From Pseudomonas solani (GTDB taxonomy: Bacteria > Pseudomonadota > Gammaproteobacteria > Pseudomonadales > Pseudomonadaceae), in contig NZ_AP023081.1 in NCBI RefSeq assembly GCF_026072635.1, positions 6,258,501 to 6,322,500 on the forward strand: 64,000 bases of DNA. The letters are read 5' to 3'. The notes beneath the pieces were generated by a model that saw only the letters and a list, made by a program, of their open reading frames with translations, had not been told where the DNA came from and searched no databases. This document shows positions 33,627-44,800 of the stretch, piece by piece. Numbering within the stretch: the stretch's first letter is position 1; every line of letters begins with the position of its first letter. The translations under genes were made by a program, and so were the position numbers.

Positions 33627-34988
33627 TCAACGCTCGCGCAGGGCTTCGGCGCGGGCGCGGATGATGGGCTTGAGCAGGTAGCTGAGGATGCTCTTCTTGC
33701 CGGTCATGATGTCCACCGAGGCGACCATGCCGGGGATGATCAGCAGCGGCTTCTCATCGGTGCCCAGGTGGCTTTTGCGGGTACGCAGCTTGATCAGGTA
33801 GAAGCTGTTGCCCTCTTCGTCGGTGATGGTGTCCGCGCCGATCTGCTCCAGCTCGGCCTGCAGGCCGCCGTAGATGGTGTAGTCGTAGGCGGTGAACTTC
33901 ACCATGGCCTTCTGCCCGGGGTGGAGGAAGGCGATGTCCTGGGGACGGATGCGCGCTTCCACCAGCAGGGTGTCGTCCAGCGGGACGATTTCCACCAGGT
34001 CGCTGCCCGGCTGGATCACGCCGCCGATGGTGTTGATCAGCAGTTGCTTGACGATGCCACGCACCGGCGAGGTGACCAGGGTGCGGTTGACCCGGTCCTC
34101 CAGCGCCTTGCCGGTGGCCTCGGCCTTGTTCAGGTCGGTGCGCGCCTCGTTGAGCTGGGTGAGCGCCTCGCTGCGGAAGCGCGAGCGGGTTTCGGCGATC
34201 TTCTGTTCCACTTCCTTGATCGCCGATTCGGCGCGGGGGATGGCCAGGTTGGTGGCCTCGAGCTGGCCACGGTTCTCCACTTCGGCGCGGCGCAAGCGCA
34301 GCACTTCCACCTTGGAGATGGCGCCGTCGGCTACCAGGGGCTCGGAGATGGCGATCTCCTGGCGCAGCAGCTCCAGGCTGTTGCGGTACTGGCCCTGCTT
34401 GGAGGCGAATTCGCGCAGTTCCTGCTGTTTCTGCACCAGTTGCTCTTCGAGGCCGGCGACTTCGTCGTGCAACTGCTGCTGGCGGCTGCCGAACAGCGCT
34501 TCCTCGCTCTGCGCCTGGCCAGGTGCCTTGGCGCGCAGCTCTTCGCTGATGGCCAGCTCGCGGCCCTCCACCTCGGCGCTCAGGCGCTCGACGCGCAGGG
34601 CCATGGCGACGCGGTCGGCATCGGTTTCGCCGACGTTGGACTGGAAGCGCGTGGCATCCAGGCGCAACAACGGGTCGCCGATTTCGACCACCTGGCCTTC
34701 GTGGACGAACATCTCGGAGATGATGCCGCCTTCGAGGTTGGAGATCTTCTGCAGCTTGGACGAGGGGATCGCCTTACCATCGCCACGGGTGACTTCGTCG
34801 ATCTCGGCGAAATGCGCCCAGAAGCCGAGGAACAGGGTGAAGCCGATCAGCGTCCAGATGGTCAGGCGCACCACGCGGGGGGCGTCCTCGACCAGTGCCT
34901 TGCTGACTTCCGGCAGGGGCTGGCCGGAGAGGTCTTCGCGGCCTTTGAAATAGCTCAGCAACGATTGGCCCAGAGACTTACGCGACAC
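33627..34988 (-). CDS. lapC: LapC: type I secretion membrane-fusion protein
   Basis: A 453-residue HlyD-family periplasmic adaptor. It has an N-terminal cytoplasmic stretch, one membrane helix (about residues 38-58, RLTIWTLIGFTLFLGFWAHF), a biotinyl-lipoyl-like half-motif (GGIISEMFVHEGQVVEIGDP), long coiled coils (about 130-300) and a C-terminal beta-barrel (FLHPGQKAMVKFTAYDYTIY, GMVASVDIMTGKKSILSYLL). It joins the LapB ATPase to the LapE outer-membrane channel. Its start overlaps the lapB end by 11 bases. Confidence 0.95.
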   Translation of the reverse strand: MSRKSLGQSLLSYFKGREDLSGQPLPEVSKALVEDAPRVVRLTIWTLIGFTLFLGFWAHFAEIDEVTRGDGKAIPSSKLQKISNLEGGIISEMFVHEGQVVEIGDPLLRLDATRFQSNVGETDADRVAMALRVERLSAEVEGRELAISEELRAKAPGQAQSEEALFGSRQQQLHDEVAGLEEQLVQKQQELREFASKQGQYRNSLELLRQEIAISEPLVADGAISKVEVLRLRRAEVENRGQLEATNLAIPRAESAIKEVEQKIAETRSRFRSEALTQLNEARTDLNKAEATGKALEDRVNRTLVTSPVRGIVKQLLINTIGGVIQPGSDLVEIVPLDDTLLVEARIRPQDIAFLHPGQKAMVKFTAYDYTIYGGLQAELEQIGADTITDEEGNSFYLIKLRTRKSHLGTDEKPLLIIPGMVASVDIMTGKKSILSYLLKPIIRARAEALRER

Positions 34989-37134
34989 TGATCTGCCCCT
35001 TTTTCAGCGCTTCCATCACGGCGTCCTTCGGACCGTCGGCGATGATCTGCCCTTTGTCGACGATCAGCAGGCGGTCCACCAGCGAGAGCATGGAGGCGCG
35101 GTGGGTGACCAGCAGCACGGTCTTGTTGGTGATCACCGCGTTGAGGCGCTGCTTGAGGCGTTCCTCGCCGGTGTTGTCCATGGAGCTGGTGGGCTCGTCG
35201 AGCAGCAGGATGGGCGGGTCGAGCAGCAGCGCGCGCGCCAGGGCGACGTTCTGTCGCTGGCCGCCGGAGAGGTTCTGCCCGCGCTCGCCCACTTGCAGCT
35301 CGTAGCCCTGGGGGTGCAGGCGGACGAATTCGTGGACGCCGGACAGCTCGGCAGCCTGCAGCACCAGTTCGTCCTCGACGTAGCGGGCACCGGACACCAG
35401 GTTGTCGCGCAGGGTGCCGGCCAGCAGCTGGATGTCCTGGGGCACGTAGCCGATGTTGTGGCGCAGGTCGCTGACGTCCAGCTGGCGCACGTCGACGCCG
35501 TCGATCAGCAGGCTGCCGGAGTCGGCCTGGTAGAGGCCGACGATGAGCTTGGCCAGGGAGCTCTTGCCCGAGCCGCTGCGGCCGACGATGCCGATCTTCT
35601 CGCCGGGGCGGACGATCAGGTTGATGTTGTTCAGCGCCGGGGTCTGCTGGTTCGGGTAGGTGAAGTTCAGCTGGCGCATTTCGACGGCGCCCTGCAGGGT
35701 CTGGCGCGTCAGCGGGCGTTCATCCTCGTGGCGCTCCTGGGGCAGCTCCATCATGTGGTTGACCGAGTGCATGGTCAGGCGCGCCTGCTGGTAGCGGGTG
35801 ATCAGGCCCGAGAGCTGGGTCATCGGGCCGAGGGCGCGGCCGTTGAGCATGTAGCAGGCGATCAGGCCGCCCATGCTGAGCTCGCCGGCAATGATCAGGT
35901 AGACGCCGGCGACGATCATCACCACGCCGGCCAACTGCTGGATGAGCAGCGTGAGGTTGAGCGAGAGGCTGGAGAGCATCTTCACCCGCAGCTCGAGGCG
36001 GCCGAGGGTGCCGATGGTCTGCTCCCAGAGGTACTGGCGCTCGCTTTCGGCGTTGTTGACCTTGACCGCGTCGAGGCCGGCCAGGGTTTCGATCAGGCTG
36101 GACTGGCGCTCGGCGGACAGCGCCATGGTGCGGTCCATGGTTTCCACCAGGGGCTTCTGCAGCAGCCAGCCGATGGTCATCGCAAGGACGAAGGCGACCA
36201 CGGGGATCCACACCAGGTGGCCGCCGAGGATGCCGATCACCAGGAGGATCAACAGGGTGAACGGCAGGTCGATCACGCTGGTCATGGTCAGCGAGGCGAG
36301 GAAGTCCCGCAGCGACTGGAATTCGTGGATGTTCTGGGCAAAGCTGCCGACCCGCGCCGGGCGGTTCTTCATGGCCATGCCGACGATGCGCTCGAACAGC
36401 GTGGCCGAGATGATCATGTCGGTCTTCTTGCCGGCAAGATCGAGGCACAGCCCGCGCATGGTCTTGAGCAGCAGGTCGAACAGGTAGGCGCCGGAGATGC
36501 CGATGGCCAGCACCCAGAGGGTGGCGGCGGCCTGGTTGGGCACCACGCGGTCGTAGACGTTCATCACGAACAATGGGGCGCCGAGGCCGATCAGGTTGAT
36601 CAGCAGGCTGGCGGCCACCGCATCTATATAGAGCCAGCGGGAACGCTTGAGGGTGTCGCGGAACCAGTGGCTGACCCGGGGAATGAGGCTGCCGTGGTTG
36701 AGGTCGAACTTGTGCTGCGGCTGGGCGAAGAACGACTGGCCGCTGTAGTCCTCGGCCAGCAGTTCGCGCTTGACCCGCACCTCGCCACCATCGCTTTCGC
36801 TGAGCAGCAGGCGCGCGTCGCCATTTTCTTCCCAGGACAGCAACAGGGCACAGCGCCCTTCCTTGAGCAGCAGCAGGGCCGGCAAGGCGATCGCCGGGAT
36901 CTGCTCCAGCTTGCGTTGCAGCACCCGCCCCTGCAGGCCCGCACGGGCTGCGGCACGGGGCAGCAGCTCGGGGGTCAGGCGCTGGCCGGGCAGCGGCAGG
37001 CCGGCGGTGAGCATGGCTCGGCTGGCCGGACGCTGATGCTGCAGGCAAAGGGAGAGCAGGCTATCCAGGAGTGGATCGTCAAGCTGTCCGCGTGGATCGT
37101 GACTGAAGGGTACTCGGCTGACTTCTGGATCCAC
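34978..37134 (-). CDS. lapB: LapB: type I secretion ABC transporter ATPase
   Basis: A 718-residue ABC exporter: an N-terminal C39-peptidase-like domain (residues 1-150, lacking the catalytic cysteine, as in substrate-docking versions), a six-helix membrane domain (about 165-440) and an ATPase domain with Walker A GIVGRSGSGKSSLAK, signature LSGGQRQNVALARAL and Walker B ILLLDEPTSSMD. The start is GTG 37134, which matches the N-terminus of LapB proteins (DPEVSRVPFSHDPR) and follows GAGAAAGAG. It lies 34 bp after lapE in a lapE-lapB-lapC operon that exports LapA. Confidence 0.96.
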   Translation of the reverse strand: MDPEVSRVPFSHDPRGQLDDPLLDSLLSLCLQHQRPASRAMLTAGLPLPGQRLTPELLPRAAARAGLQGRVLQRKLEQIPAIALPALLLLKEGRCALLLSWEENGDARLLLSESDGGEVRVKRELLAEDYSGQSFFAQPQHKFDLNHGSLIPRVSHWFRDTLKRSRWLYIDAVAASLLINLIGLGAPLFVMNVYDRVVPNQAAATLWVLAIGISGAYLFDLLLKTMRGLCLDLAGKKTDMIISATLFERIVGMAMKNRPARVGSFAQNIHEFQSLRDFLASLTMTSVIDLPFTLLILLVIGILGGHLVWIPVVAFVLAMTIGWLLQKPLVETMDRTMALSAERQSSLIETLAGLDAVKVNNAESERQYLWEQTIGTLGRLELRVKMLSSLSLNLTLLIQQLAGVVMIVAGVYLIIAGELSMGGLIACYMLNGRALGPMTQLSGLITRYQQARLTMHSVNHMMELPQERHEDERPLTRQTLQGAVEMRQLNFTYPNQQTPALNNINLIVRPGEKIGIVGRSGSGKSSLAKLIVGLYQADSGSLLIDGVDVRQLDVSDLRHNIGYVPQDIQLLAGTLRDNLVSGARYVEDELVLQAAELSGVHEFVRLHPQGYELQVGERGQNLSGGQRQNVALARALLLDPPILLLDEPTSSMDNTGEERLKQRLNAVITNKTVLLVTHRASMLSLVDRLLIVDKGQIIADGPKDAVMEALKKGQISVA

Positions 37135-37168
37135 GCTTGGACACTCTTTCTCTAGGACGGGTGAAGGC

Positions 37169-38518
37169 TCAGTTCAGGCCCGGCAGGGTCGCCTCGGGCT
37201 TGAGTTCGGACTGGACGACGGAGGCCATCGGCGCAACCACGCCCTGGCTCTTGAGCAGTTCGCCAATGGTCGCCTTGATCCGGTACTGAGTAAACAGTTC
37301 GACGTAGCGAATTTCCACCAGGCGGCGGGACGCGGTGAACAGTTCGTTCTCGCTGTCCAGCAGGTCCAGCAGGGTGCGCTCACCGATGCTGAACTGCTTC
37401 TGGTAGGACTCGCGTACCCGGGTACTGTAGTCGACATATTGCTGGGCGATCGGGATTTGTTCGCGGGCGTTGGCCAGGGCGTTCATGGACAGACCCAGGT
37501 CTTCGTTGAGCACGCGCAGGGCGTTGTTGCGGATGTCCAGCGCCTGGTTGATCTGGTAGGCCTTGGATTCCAGGTCGGCCTTGTTGCTGCCACCGGCGAA
37601 CAGGTTGTAGCGCATGCGCAGCATGGCCTGCCATTCGTTGACGTGGCCGTTCTGGCCGTCCAGGTCGTTGTCGGCGCCACGGCTCAGCTCGGCGTCGAAG
37701 CGCGGGTAGAAGAAGGACTTGGCCGCGTCGTACTGCTTCTCGGCAGCGGCGACGTCCGACTCGGCGGAACGCAGGATCGGGCTGTTGGCCAACAGGGTCT
37801 GGCGGGCTTCGGCGATGTCGGTGGGCAGTTGGCCCGCCAGGCCGGCCGGCTCGCTCAGGTCCACCGGGTCGATGCCGACTACGCTATAGAAGTTGGTGCG
37901 GGCGTCAGCCAGGTTGGTCTGCTCGGTGATCAGGTTGTTGCGGGCCTGGGCCAGGCGCGCTTCGGCCTGGTCCTGGTCGGCCAGGCGACCGACGCCACGG
38001 CTGCTGCGCAGGCTGATCTGGTCATAGATGCGCTGGTGGCTCTTCAGGTTGTTTTCCGCCAGGCGGACCATCTCCTGGCGCTGGATCACGTCGATGTAGA
38101 CCTGGGCTGCGTCCAGGGCCGTTCTTTCCGACGTACCGAGCAGCGAGTAGGCACGGGAATTGACTGTGGCTTGCTGGCGGGCCACTTCGCTGGAGGTGGC
38201 GAAGCCGTCGAACACCATCTGTTGCAGGCGCAGCGACGATTCGCCACGGGTCATGGTCTTCCAGTGGTCGCCCTGGCCACGGGTGGTGGTGTTGTCGGAA
38301 CCCTCACGGCCGTAGCCGGCGAGCAGGTCGACTTTCGGCAGGTAACCGCCCTTGGCGGCCTTCAGTTGGTAGTCGGCGGACATCCGGCTATTGATGCCGG
38401 CCTGGACTTCGGGGTGTACATCCAGTGCGCGCTGCATGGCTTCGGAAAGAGTCTGGGCATGGAGCGGAAGACTCGCAGCAAGAGCGAAAGGCACGACACA
38501 AGCAAAACGCAGACGCAT
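37169..38518 (-). CDS. lapE: LapE: TolC-like outer-membrane channel
   Basis: A 449-residue outer-membrane efflux protein with a signal peptide (MRLRFACVVPFALAASLPLH AQ) and the two internally repeated coiled-coil/beta halves of TolC (LSEAMQRALDVHPEVQAGIN; LNEDLGLSMNALANAREQIP). It is the outer channel of the LapA export system. It is divergent from lapA, with 352 bp between the start codons, and leads the lapEBC operon. Confidence 0.95.
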   Translation of the reverse strand: MRLRFACVVPFALAASLPLHAQTLSEAMQRALDVHPEVQAGINSRMSADYQLKAAKGGYLPKVDLLAGYGREGSDNTTTRGQGDHWKTMTRGESSLRLQQMVFDGFATSSEVARQQATVNSRAYSLLGTSERTALDAAQVYIDVIQRQEMVRLAENNLKSHQRIYDQISLRSSRGVGRLADQDQAEARLAQARNNLITEQTNLADARTNFYSVVGIDPVDLSEPAGLAGQLPTDIAEARQTLLANSPILRSAESDVAAAEKQYDAAKSFFYPRFDAELSRGADNDLDGQNGHVNEWQAMLRMRYNLFAGGSNKADLESKAYQINQALDIRNNALRVLNEDLGLSMNALANAREQIPIAQQYVDYSTRVRESYQKQFSIGERTLLDLLDSENELFTASRRLVEIRYVELFTQYRIKATIGELLKSQGVVAPMASVVQSELKPEATLPGLN

Positions 38519-38573
38519 GGATTGGCATCCTTATCAGAGTGTTGGAGACAGTAGTTTGAAGGCCGAAATCACC

Positions 38574-38760
38574 GTCATGAAATTGGCATCAACCTCGCTC
38601 TCGCGGAGCAGAAAACCGTGATCCAAGTCTCATTGAAAAATTCCGGACGGCCATCGAATATCAAAGTGACATTACGAAAACGATTGTTTAGGATGGATGC
38701 CAATTGGTCAATACATTGGCATAAACTTAATAGCAAAACGCGATAAGCCAATAAATTGAC
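38574..38760. promoter_or_regulatory. Three FleQ-like boxes between lapE and lapA
   Basis: Compared with the FleQ consensus GTCANTAAATTGAC, GCCAATAAATTGAC at 38747-38760 matches 12 of the 13 fixed positions. GTCAATACATTGGC at 38707-38720 and GTCATGAAATTGGC at 38574-38587 match 11 each. ATTGGCAT also recurs at 38521, 38582 and 38715, and inverted at 38697. The 38519-38870 spacer is AT-rich and contains no gene. FleQ is a c-di-GMP-responsive regulator known to control lapA in other pseudomonads. Confidence 0.6.
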
Positions 38761-38784
38761 GACAAAAAAATACCACCATTAAAC
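38756..38784 (+). promoter_or_regulatory. Possible lapA promoter
   Basis: TTGACG (38756-38761), 17 bases, then TTAAAC (38779-38784), about 90 bp before the lapA start. The -35 overlaps the best FleQ-like box, so FleQ bound there would be expected to block transcription. The -10 is a poor match. Confidence 0.35.
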
Positions 38785-38870
38785 AAGGGAATGCCTGCAT
38801 CGAAACGGCTCTTCGCAAGAGCACCGAAGCAGCACGCCGAAGCTAGAGCCAAACCAGGAGAGTCACCCTC

Positions 38871-41800
38871 ATGAGCAGTGTCGTTGCAATCGTCAAGAGC
38901 GTTGTCGGCCAAGTAGTTGCAGTCTCTCCGGAGGGTGTGCAGCGCCAGCTCATAGAAGGTGATCGCATCTTCCAGGGCGATCAGCTGATCACCGGCGCTG
39001 CGGGCATGGTGACCCTTGAACTGCCCAACGGCAAAATGCTCGACCTCGGCCGCGACACCCAGTGGAGCAGCGCCGAGATCGCCCCCCAGGCCGCTGACGA
39101 CAAGCCGGCCACCCAGGCACCCAGCGCCGATGAGCTGCAGAAAGCCATCGCCGCCGGCGTCGACCCGACCCAAGCCTTCGAAGCCACCGCGGCCGGCGGC
39201 GCCCCTGCTGCGGGCGGTGCTGGCGGTACTGGCACGGCCGGCGGCAGCCACAGCTTCGTGCTGCTGGACGCCACGGGCGAGCGCGTCGACCCCACCGTCG
39301 GTTTCAACACCGAAGGCCTGGCCTTCCAGGCGGCCGGCGGTGACGAAACCCAGGACCCACTGCAGAACGTCGCCCCCGAGTTCGTCGACGGCTCCGGCAA
39401 CCCCATCACCACCTTCAACCTGACCACCGACGAAGACGTGCCGCTGAGCGGCACTTTCACCAGCCGTGACGCCAACGGCGACCTTGTGACCTTTTCCGTC
39501 ACCCGCGTACCGGCCAACGGCACCCTCGCCCTGAACCCGGACGGCACCTGGACCTACACCCCGGGCCAGGACTACAACGGTAGCGACAGCTTCGAAGTAA
39601 CCGTGAGCGACAGCCGCGGCGCCTCCACCCCGCTGACCGTCAACGTCGGCATCAACCCGGTGAACGACGCCCCGGTCGCCAGCGGCACCTATGAAGCCAA
39701 TGTCGATGACACCGCCGCCGCCGACACCTTCGCCGACATCAAGGGCCAACTCACCGCCACCGACGTCGACGACACCGTTCTGACCTGGAGCGGCAGCGCC
39801 AAGGGCGCCTACGGCGAGCTCACCGTCAACGCCGATGGCAGCTACACCTATGTCGTCAATGCCGATGCCGTGAACGGCCTGGGCCTGGGCGAGAACGCCA
39901 GCGAGAACTTCACCGTCACCGTGAAGGACCCCTCCGGCGCTAGCGATACCCGCGTCATCACCATCAACTTCACCGGCACCAACGACACCCCGATCGCCAC
40001 CGCTACCACTGCGGACGTCACCGAAGACCAGAGCATCACCGGCAACCTGGTGGCCACCGACGCCGACAAGGGCGCGGTCCTCTCCTATGCGGTGGATGGC
40101 AAGGCCCCGGCCGGCTTCACCCTGAATGCCGACGGCTCCTGGGCCTTCAACGCCGGCGACGCCGCCTACCAGTCCCTGGCTGAAGGCGAGACCACCACCG
40201 TCACCATCCAGTACATCGTCACCGACGAGCACGGCGCCCAGGCCACCAACACCCTGACCGTCACCGTCACCGGCGTGAACGACCCGGCCATCCTCGGCAG
40301 CGCCAACGTGCAGCTGACCGAAACCAACGCCCCGCTGAGCACCGCCGGCACCCTGTCCATCAGCGATGTCGACAGCCCGAACACCTTCGTTGCCCAGAGC
40401 AACGTTGCCGGCACCTACGGCACCTTCAACATCGACGCCAACGGCAACTGGAGCTTCGTCGCCAACTCGGCCTTCAACGAGCTGAACGTTGGCCAGTCCT
40501 ACAGCGAATCCTTCAAGGTCGTCTCCGCCGACGGCACCGAGACCAGCGTCACCGTCACCATCAATGGAACCAACGACGCGGCCGTCCTCAGCAGCGCCAA
40601 CGTGCAGCTGACCGAGACCAACGCCCCGGTGACCGCCAACGGCACCCTGACCATCAGCGACGTCGACAGCCCGAACACCTTCGTGGCGCAGAACAACGTC
40701 GCCGGCAACTACGGCACCTTCAGCATCGGCACCGACGGCAAGTGGACCTTCGTCGCCAACTCGGCCTTCAACGAGCTGAACGTCGGTGACAAGCGCACCG
40801 AAAGCTTCGAGGTCTCCGCTGCCGACGGCACCAAGACCAGCGTCACCATCACCATCAACGGCACCAACGATGCCCCGGTGGGCGTGGCCGACAAGATCAC
40901 CCTGGACGAAGACACCACCGCCACCGGCAACGTGCTGAGCAACGACACCGACGTCGACAGCAGCAGCCTGACCGTCACCAAGTTCAGCCTGACCAACCTG
41001 CCCTTCGTCAGCTTCAAGGCCGGCGAGACCGCCGACCTGCTCATCGGCAAGCTGACCATCAAGGCCAACGGCGAATTCACCTTCGTGCCGGCCAAGGACT
41101 ACAACGGCCCGGTGCCGTCCATCACCTACACCCTGAGCGATGGCAGCGCCACCAGCACCGCCACCCTCACCTTCGACATCACCCCGGTCAACGACGCCCC
41201 GGTCAACACCGTGCCCGGCGCCCAGAGCCTGAACGAAGACAGCAGCAAGAGCTTCAGCCTGCTGACCGGCAACAGCATCGCGGTCCGCGACATCGACGGC
41301 GACCAGCTGACCACTACCCTTTCCGTCGAACACGGCGCGCTGACCCTCGGCCCGCTGAGCGGCGGCGTGTCCTTCAGCGGCAACGGCACCGGCAGCATCA
41401 CCCTGGTGGGCAGCCAGGCGGCCATCAATGCCGCCCTGCAGGGCCTGAAATACGTTCCGGCCAAGGACTACAACGGCCAGGACACCCTGACCATCAACAC
41501 CACCGACGGCAAGCTGAGCGACAGTGACAGCGTCACCCTCACCATCAAGCCGGTGAACGACGCGCCGGTGGCCACCCCCACCACCGAGGCCACCACCGAA
41601 GACGCGCCCGTGATCGGCGGCAAACTGGCCGCCACCGACGTCGACGGCGACACCCTGACCTACAGCGCCAAGGGCACCCTCCCCGGCGGCCTCACCCTGA
41701 ACACCGATGGCACCTGGACCCTGGACCCGAGCCACGCCGACTACCAGCACCTGGCCGAAGGCGCGTCCACCACCCTGACCATCAACTTCACCGCCACCGA

Positions 41801-44800
41801 CGGCAAGCTGTCCAGCAGCAGCACCCTGACCATCACCGTCACCGGCGTGAACGACAAGCCGACCATCACCGCCGCCACCGCTGCCGCCAGCGAAGGCGAC
41901 GGCCAGATCAACGGCCAGATCGCCGCCAATGATGTCGACGACGGCGCGGTCCTCGCCTTCAGCACCACCGCCAATGTCGCCGGCCTGACCCTGGGCAGCG
42001 ACGGCAAGTGGACCTTCGACGCCAGCAACGCCGCCTACGACTACCTCAAAGGTGGCGAGCAACTGGTCATCACGGTACCGGTCACCGTCACCGACGAGCA
42101 CGGCGCCAGTGCCGACAGCACCCTGACCATCACCCTCACCGGCACCAACGACGCACCGGTGGCCAATGCCGTCAGCGCTTCGGGCAACGAAGACCAGGCC
42201 GCACGCATCCAGGTGAACCTGTCCGGCAGCGATGTCGACGGCAGCGTCACCGGCTTCACCATCGGTTCCGTGCCCGCCAACGGCACCCTGTACGCCGGCG
42301 CCAACGGCGGTACCGCCCTGAAGGCCGGCGACAGCGTCACCGGCCCGGTGTACTTCGTCCCGGCCAAGGACTGGAACGGCACCACCACCTTCGAATACAG
42401 CGCCGTCGACAACAATGGCGCCGTCTCGGCCGACAAGGCCACCGCGACCATCACCGTCGCCCCGGTCAACGACCGCCCGGTCGGCGTCAACGACAGCGTC
42501 ACCCTGAACGAAGACCAGACCGCCACCGGCAACGTCCTGACCAACGACAAGGACGTGGACGGCGATACCCTGGTGGTTACCAAGTTCAACATCACCGGCT
42601 TCCCGCTCGTCAGCGCCAATGCCGGCGGCACCATCGACCTGCTGGGCACCGGCAAGCTGACCATCAAGGCCAACGGTGACTTCACCTTCGAGCCGGCCAA
42701 GGACTACAACGGCCCGGTCCCGAGCGTCACCTACACCCTGAGCGACGGCAGCCTCACCAGCACCGCCACCCTCAAGTTCGACATCACCCCGGTCAACGAT
42801 GCCCCGGTCAACAGCACCCCGGGCGCCCAGACCCTGGCCGAGGACGGCAGCAAGGTCTTCAGCCTCTTCGGCAACAACAGCGTCGCCGTGAGCGACGTGG
42901 ACGGCGACAAGCTGACCACCACCCTCAGCGTCGACCACGGCGTGCTGAGCCTCGGCCCGATCCTCGCCAACGGCCTGACCTTCAGCGGCAACGGCACCGG
43001 CAGCATCACCCTGTCCGGCAGCCAGGCGGCCATCAACGCCGCCCTGCAGGGCCTGAAGTACGTCCCCGCCGCCAACTACAACGGCCAGGACACCCTGACC
43101 ATCAGCACCAGCGACGGCAAGCTGAGCGACACCGACAGCATCACCCTGAACATCACTCCGGTGAACGACGCCCCGGTGGCCAGCGCCAGCAGCGCCACCA
43201 CCGTCGAAGACGCCCCGGCCATCGGCGGCAAGCTCGATGCCACCGACGTCGACGGCGACACCCTGACCTTCACCCTGAACAACCCCGCCCCGGCCGGCTT
43301 CAGCCTGAACGCCGACGGCACCTGGACCTTCGACCCGAGCAATGCCGCCTACCAGGCCCTGGGCCAGGGCGAGCAGTTGATCATCCAGATTCCCTTCACC
43401 GCCACCGACGGCTCGCTGTCCAGCGGCAACACCCTGACCATCACCGTCACCGGCGTGAACGATGTGCCGGTCGTCAGCGGCGCCATCACCTACGGCACCA
43501 ACGAAGACGCCGCCGGCCAGGTGATCGACCTGCTGGCCAAGGCCAGTGATGCCGACGCCAAGGACGTGCTCAGCGCCGTCGACATCAAGGAAACCAGCGG
43601 CAACGACGCCGCCGGTGTCACCGTCCAGGGCAACACCCTGGTGGTCGACCCGTCCCGGTACAACTACCTGGCCAAGGGCGAGAGCGTCGTCCTGACCTAC
43701 GAATACCAGGTCAGCGACGGCAAGGGCGGCCTGGTCACCACCAGCGCCACCGTCACCATCGACGGCGTCAACGACGCGCCGGTGGTCAGCAGCGCCATCG
43801 CCGTGGACAGCAACGAAGACGCCGCCTCCCTGAGCGTCGACCTGCTGGCCAAGGCCAGCGATGTCGACCTCAGCGACGTGCTGGGCATCAGCAACTTCAA
43901 GCAGGTCGGCAGCGGCGACGCCTCGGGCGTGACCCTCAGCGGCAACGGCCTGCAGGTGAACCCGAACGCCTACAACTACCTCGCCGCCGGCGAGAAGCTG
44001 GTGCTCACCTACAGCTACGACGTGGTCGACAACAACGGCGGCATCACCCCCACCACCGCCACCCTCACCATCGAGGGTCGCAACGACGCCCCCGTGCTGG
44101 AAAGCACCGTACAGAGCGGCAGCATCACCGAGCGCGCCGACGGCGTGCCCGGCGAGAACGCCGGCAGCCTGACCGCCAGCGGCGACTTCGGCTTCAGCGA
44201 CGCCGACCTGAGCAACACCCACACCGTGGGCACCGAGCTGGTCAGCGCGAAGGACGGCAACGGCCAGAGCGTCAACGTGCTGGGCAACCTCAGCGCCAAC
44301 ATCAGCGATGCCGCCCAGGGCGACGGCCAGGGCTCCGTGCACTGGAACTACAGCGTCGCCGCCGGCGCGCTGGACTACCTGGGCGCCGGCGAGACCGTCA
44401 CCCTGGTCTACCGCGTGACCGTCACCGACAGCAGCGGCGCCCCGGTCTCCCGTGACGTCACCATCACCCTCACCGGCAGCAACGACGCCCCGGTGGTGAG
44501 CGGTGTCGCCACCACCCTGACCCACGAAGACGCGTCCGCCTACAGCCTCGACCTGCTGCAGCACGCCTCCGACGAAGATGCCAACGACGTCCTCAGCGTC
44601 GGCAACCTCCAGCAGGTCGGCAGCGGCGATGCGTCCGGCGTCAGCTTCGACGCCGCCAGCAACAGCCTGAAGATCGATCCGTCCAAGTACGACTACCTGG
44701 CCGTGGGCGAGAAGGTCGTCCTCACCTACAGCTACGAAGTCAGCGACGGCCACGGCGGCGTCACCAGCGCCAACGCCTCGGTCACCATCGAGGGCCGCAA

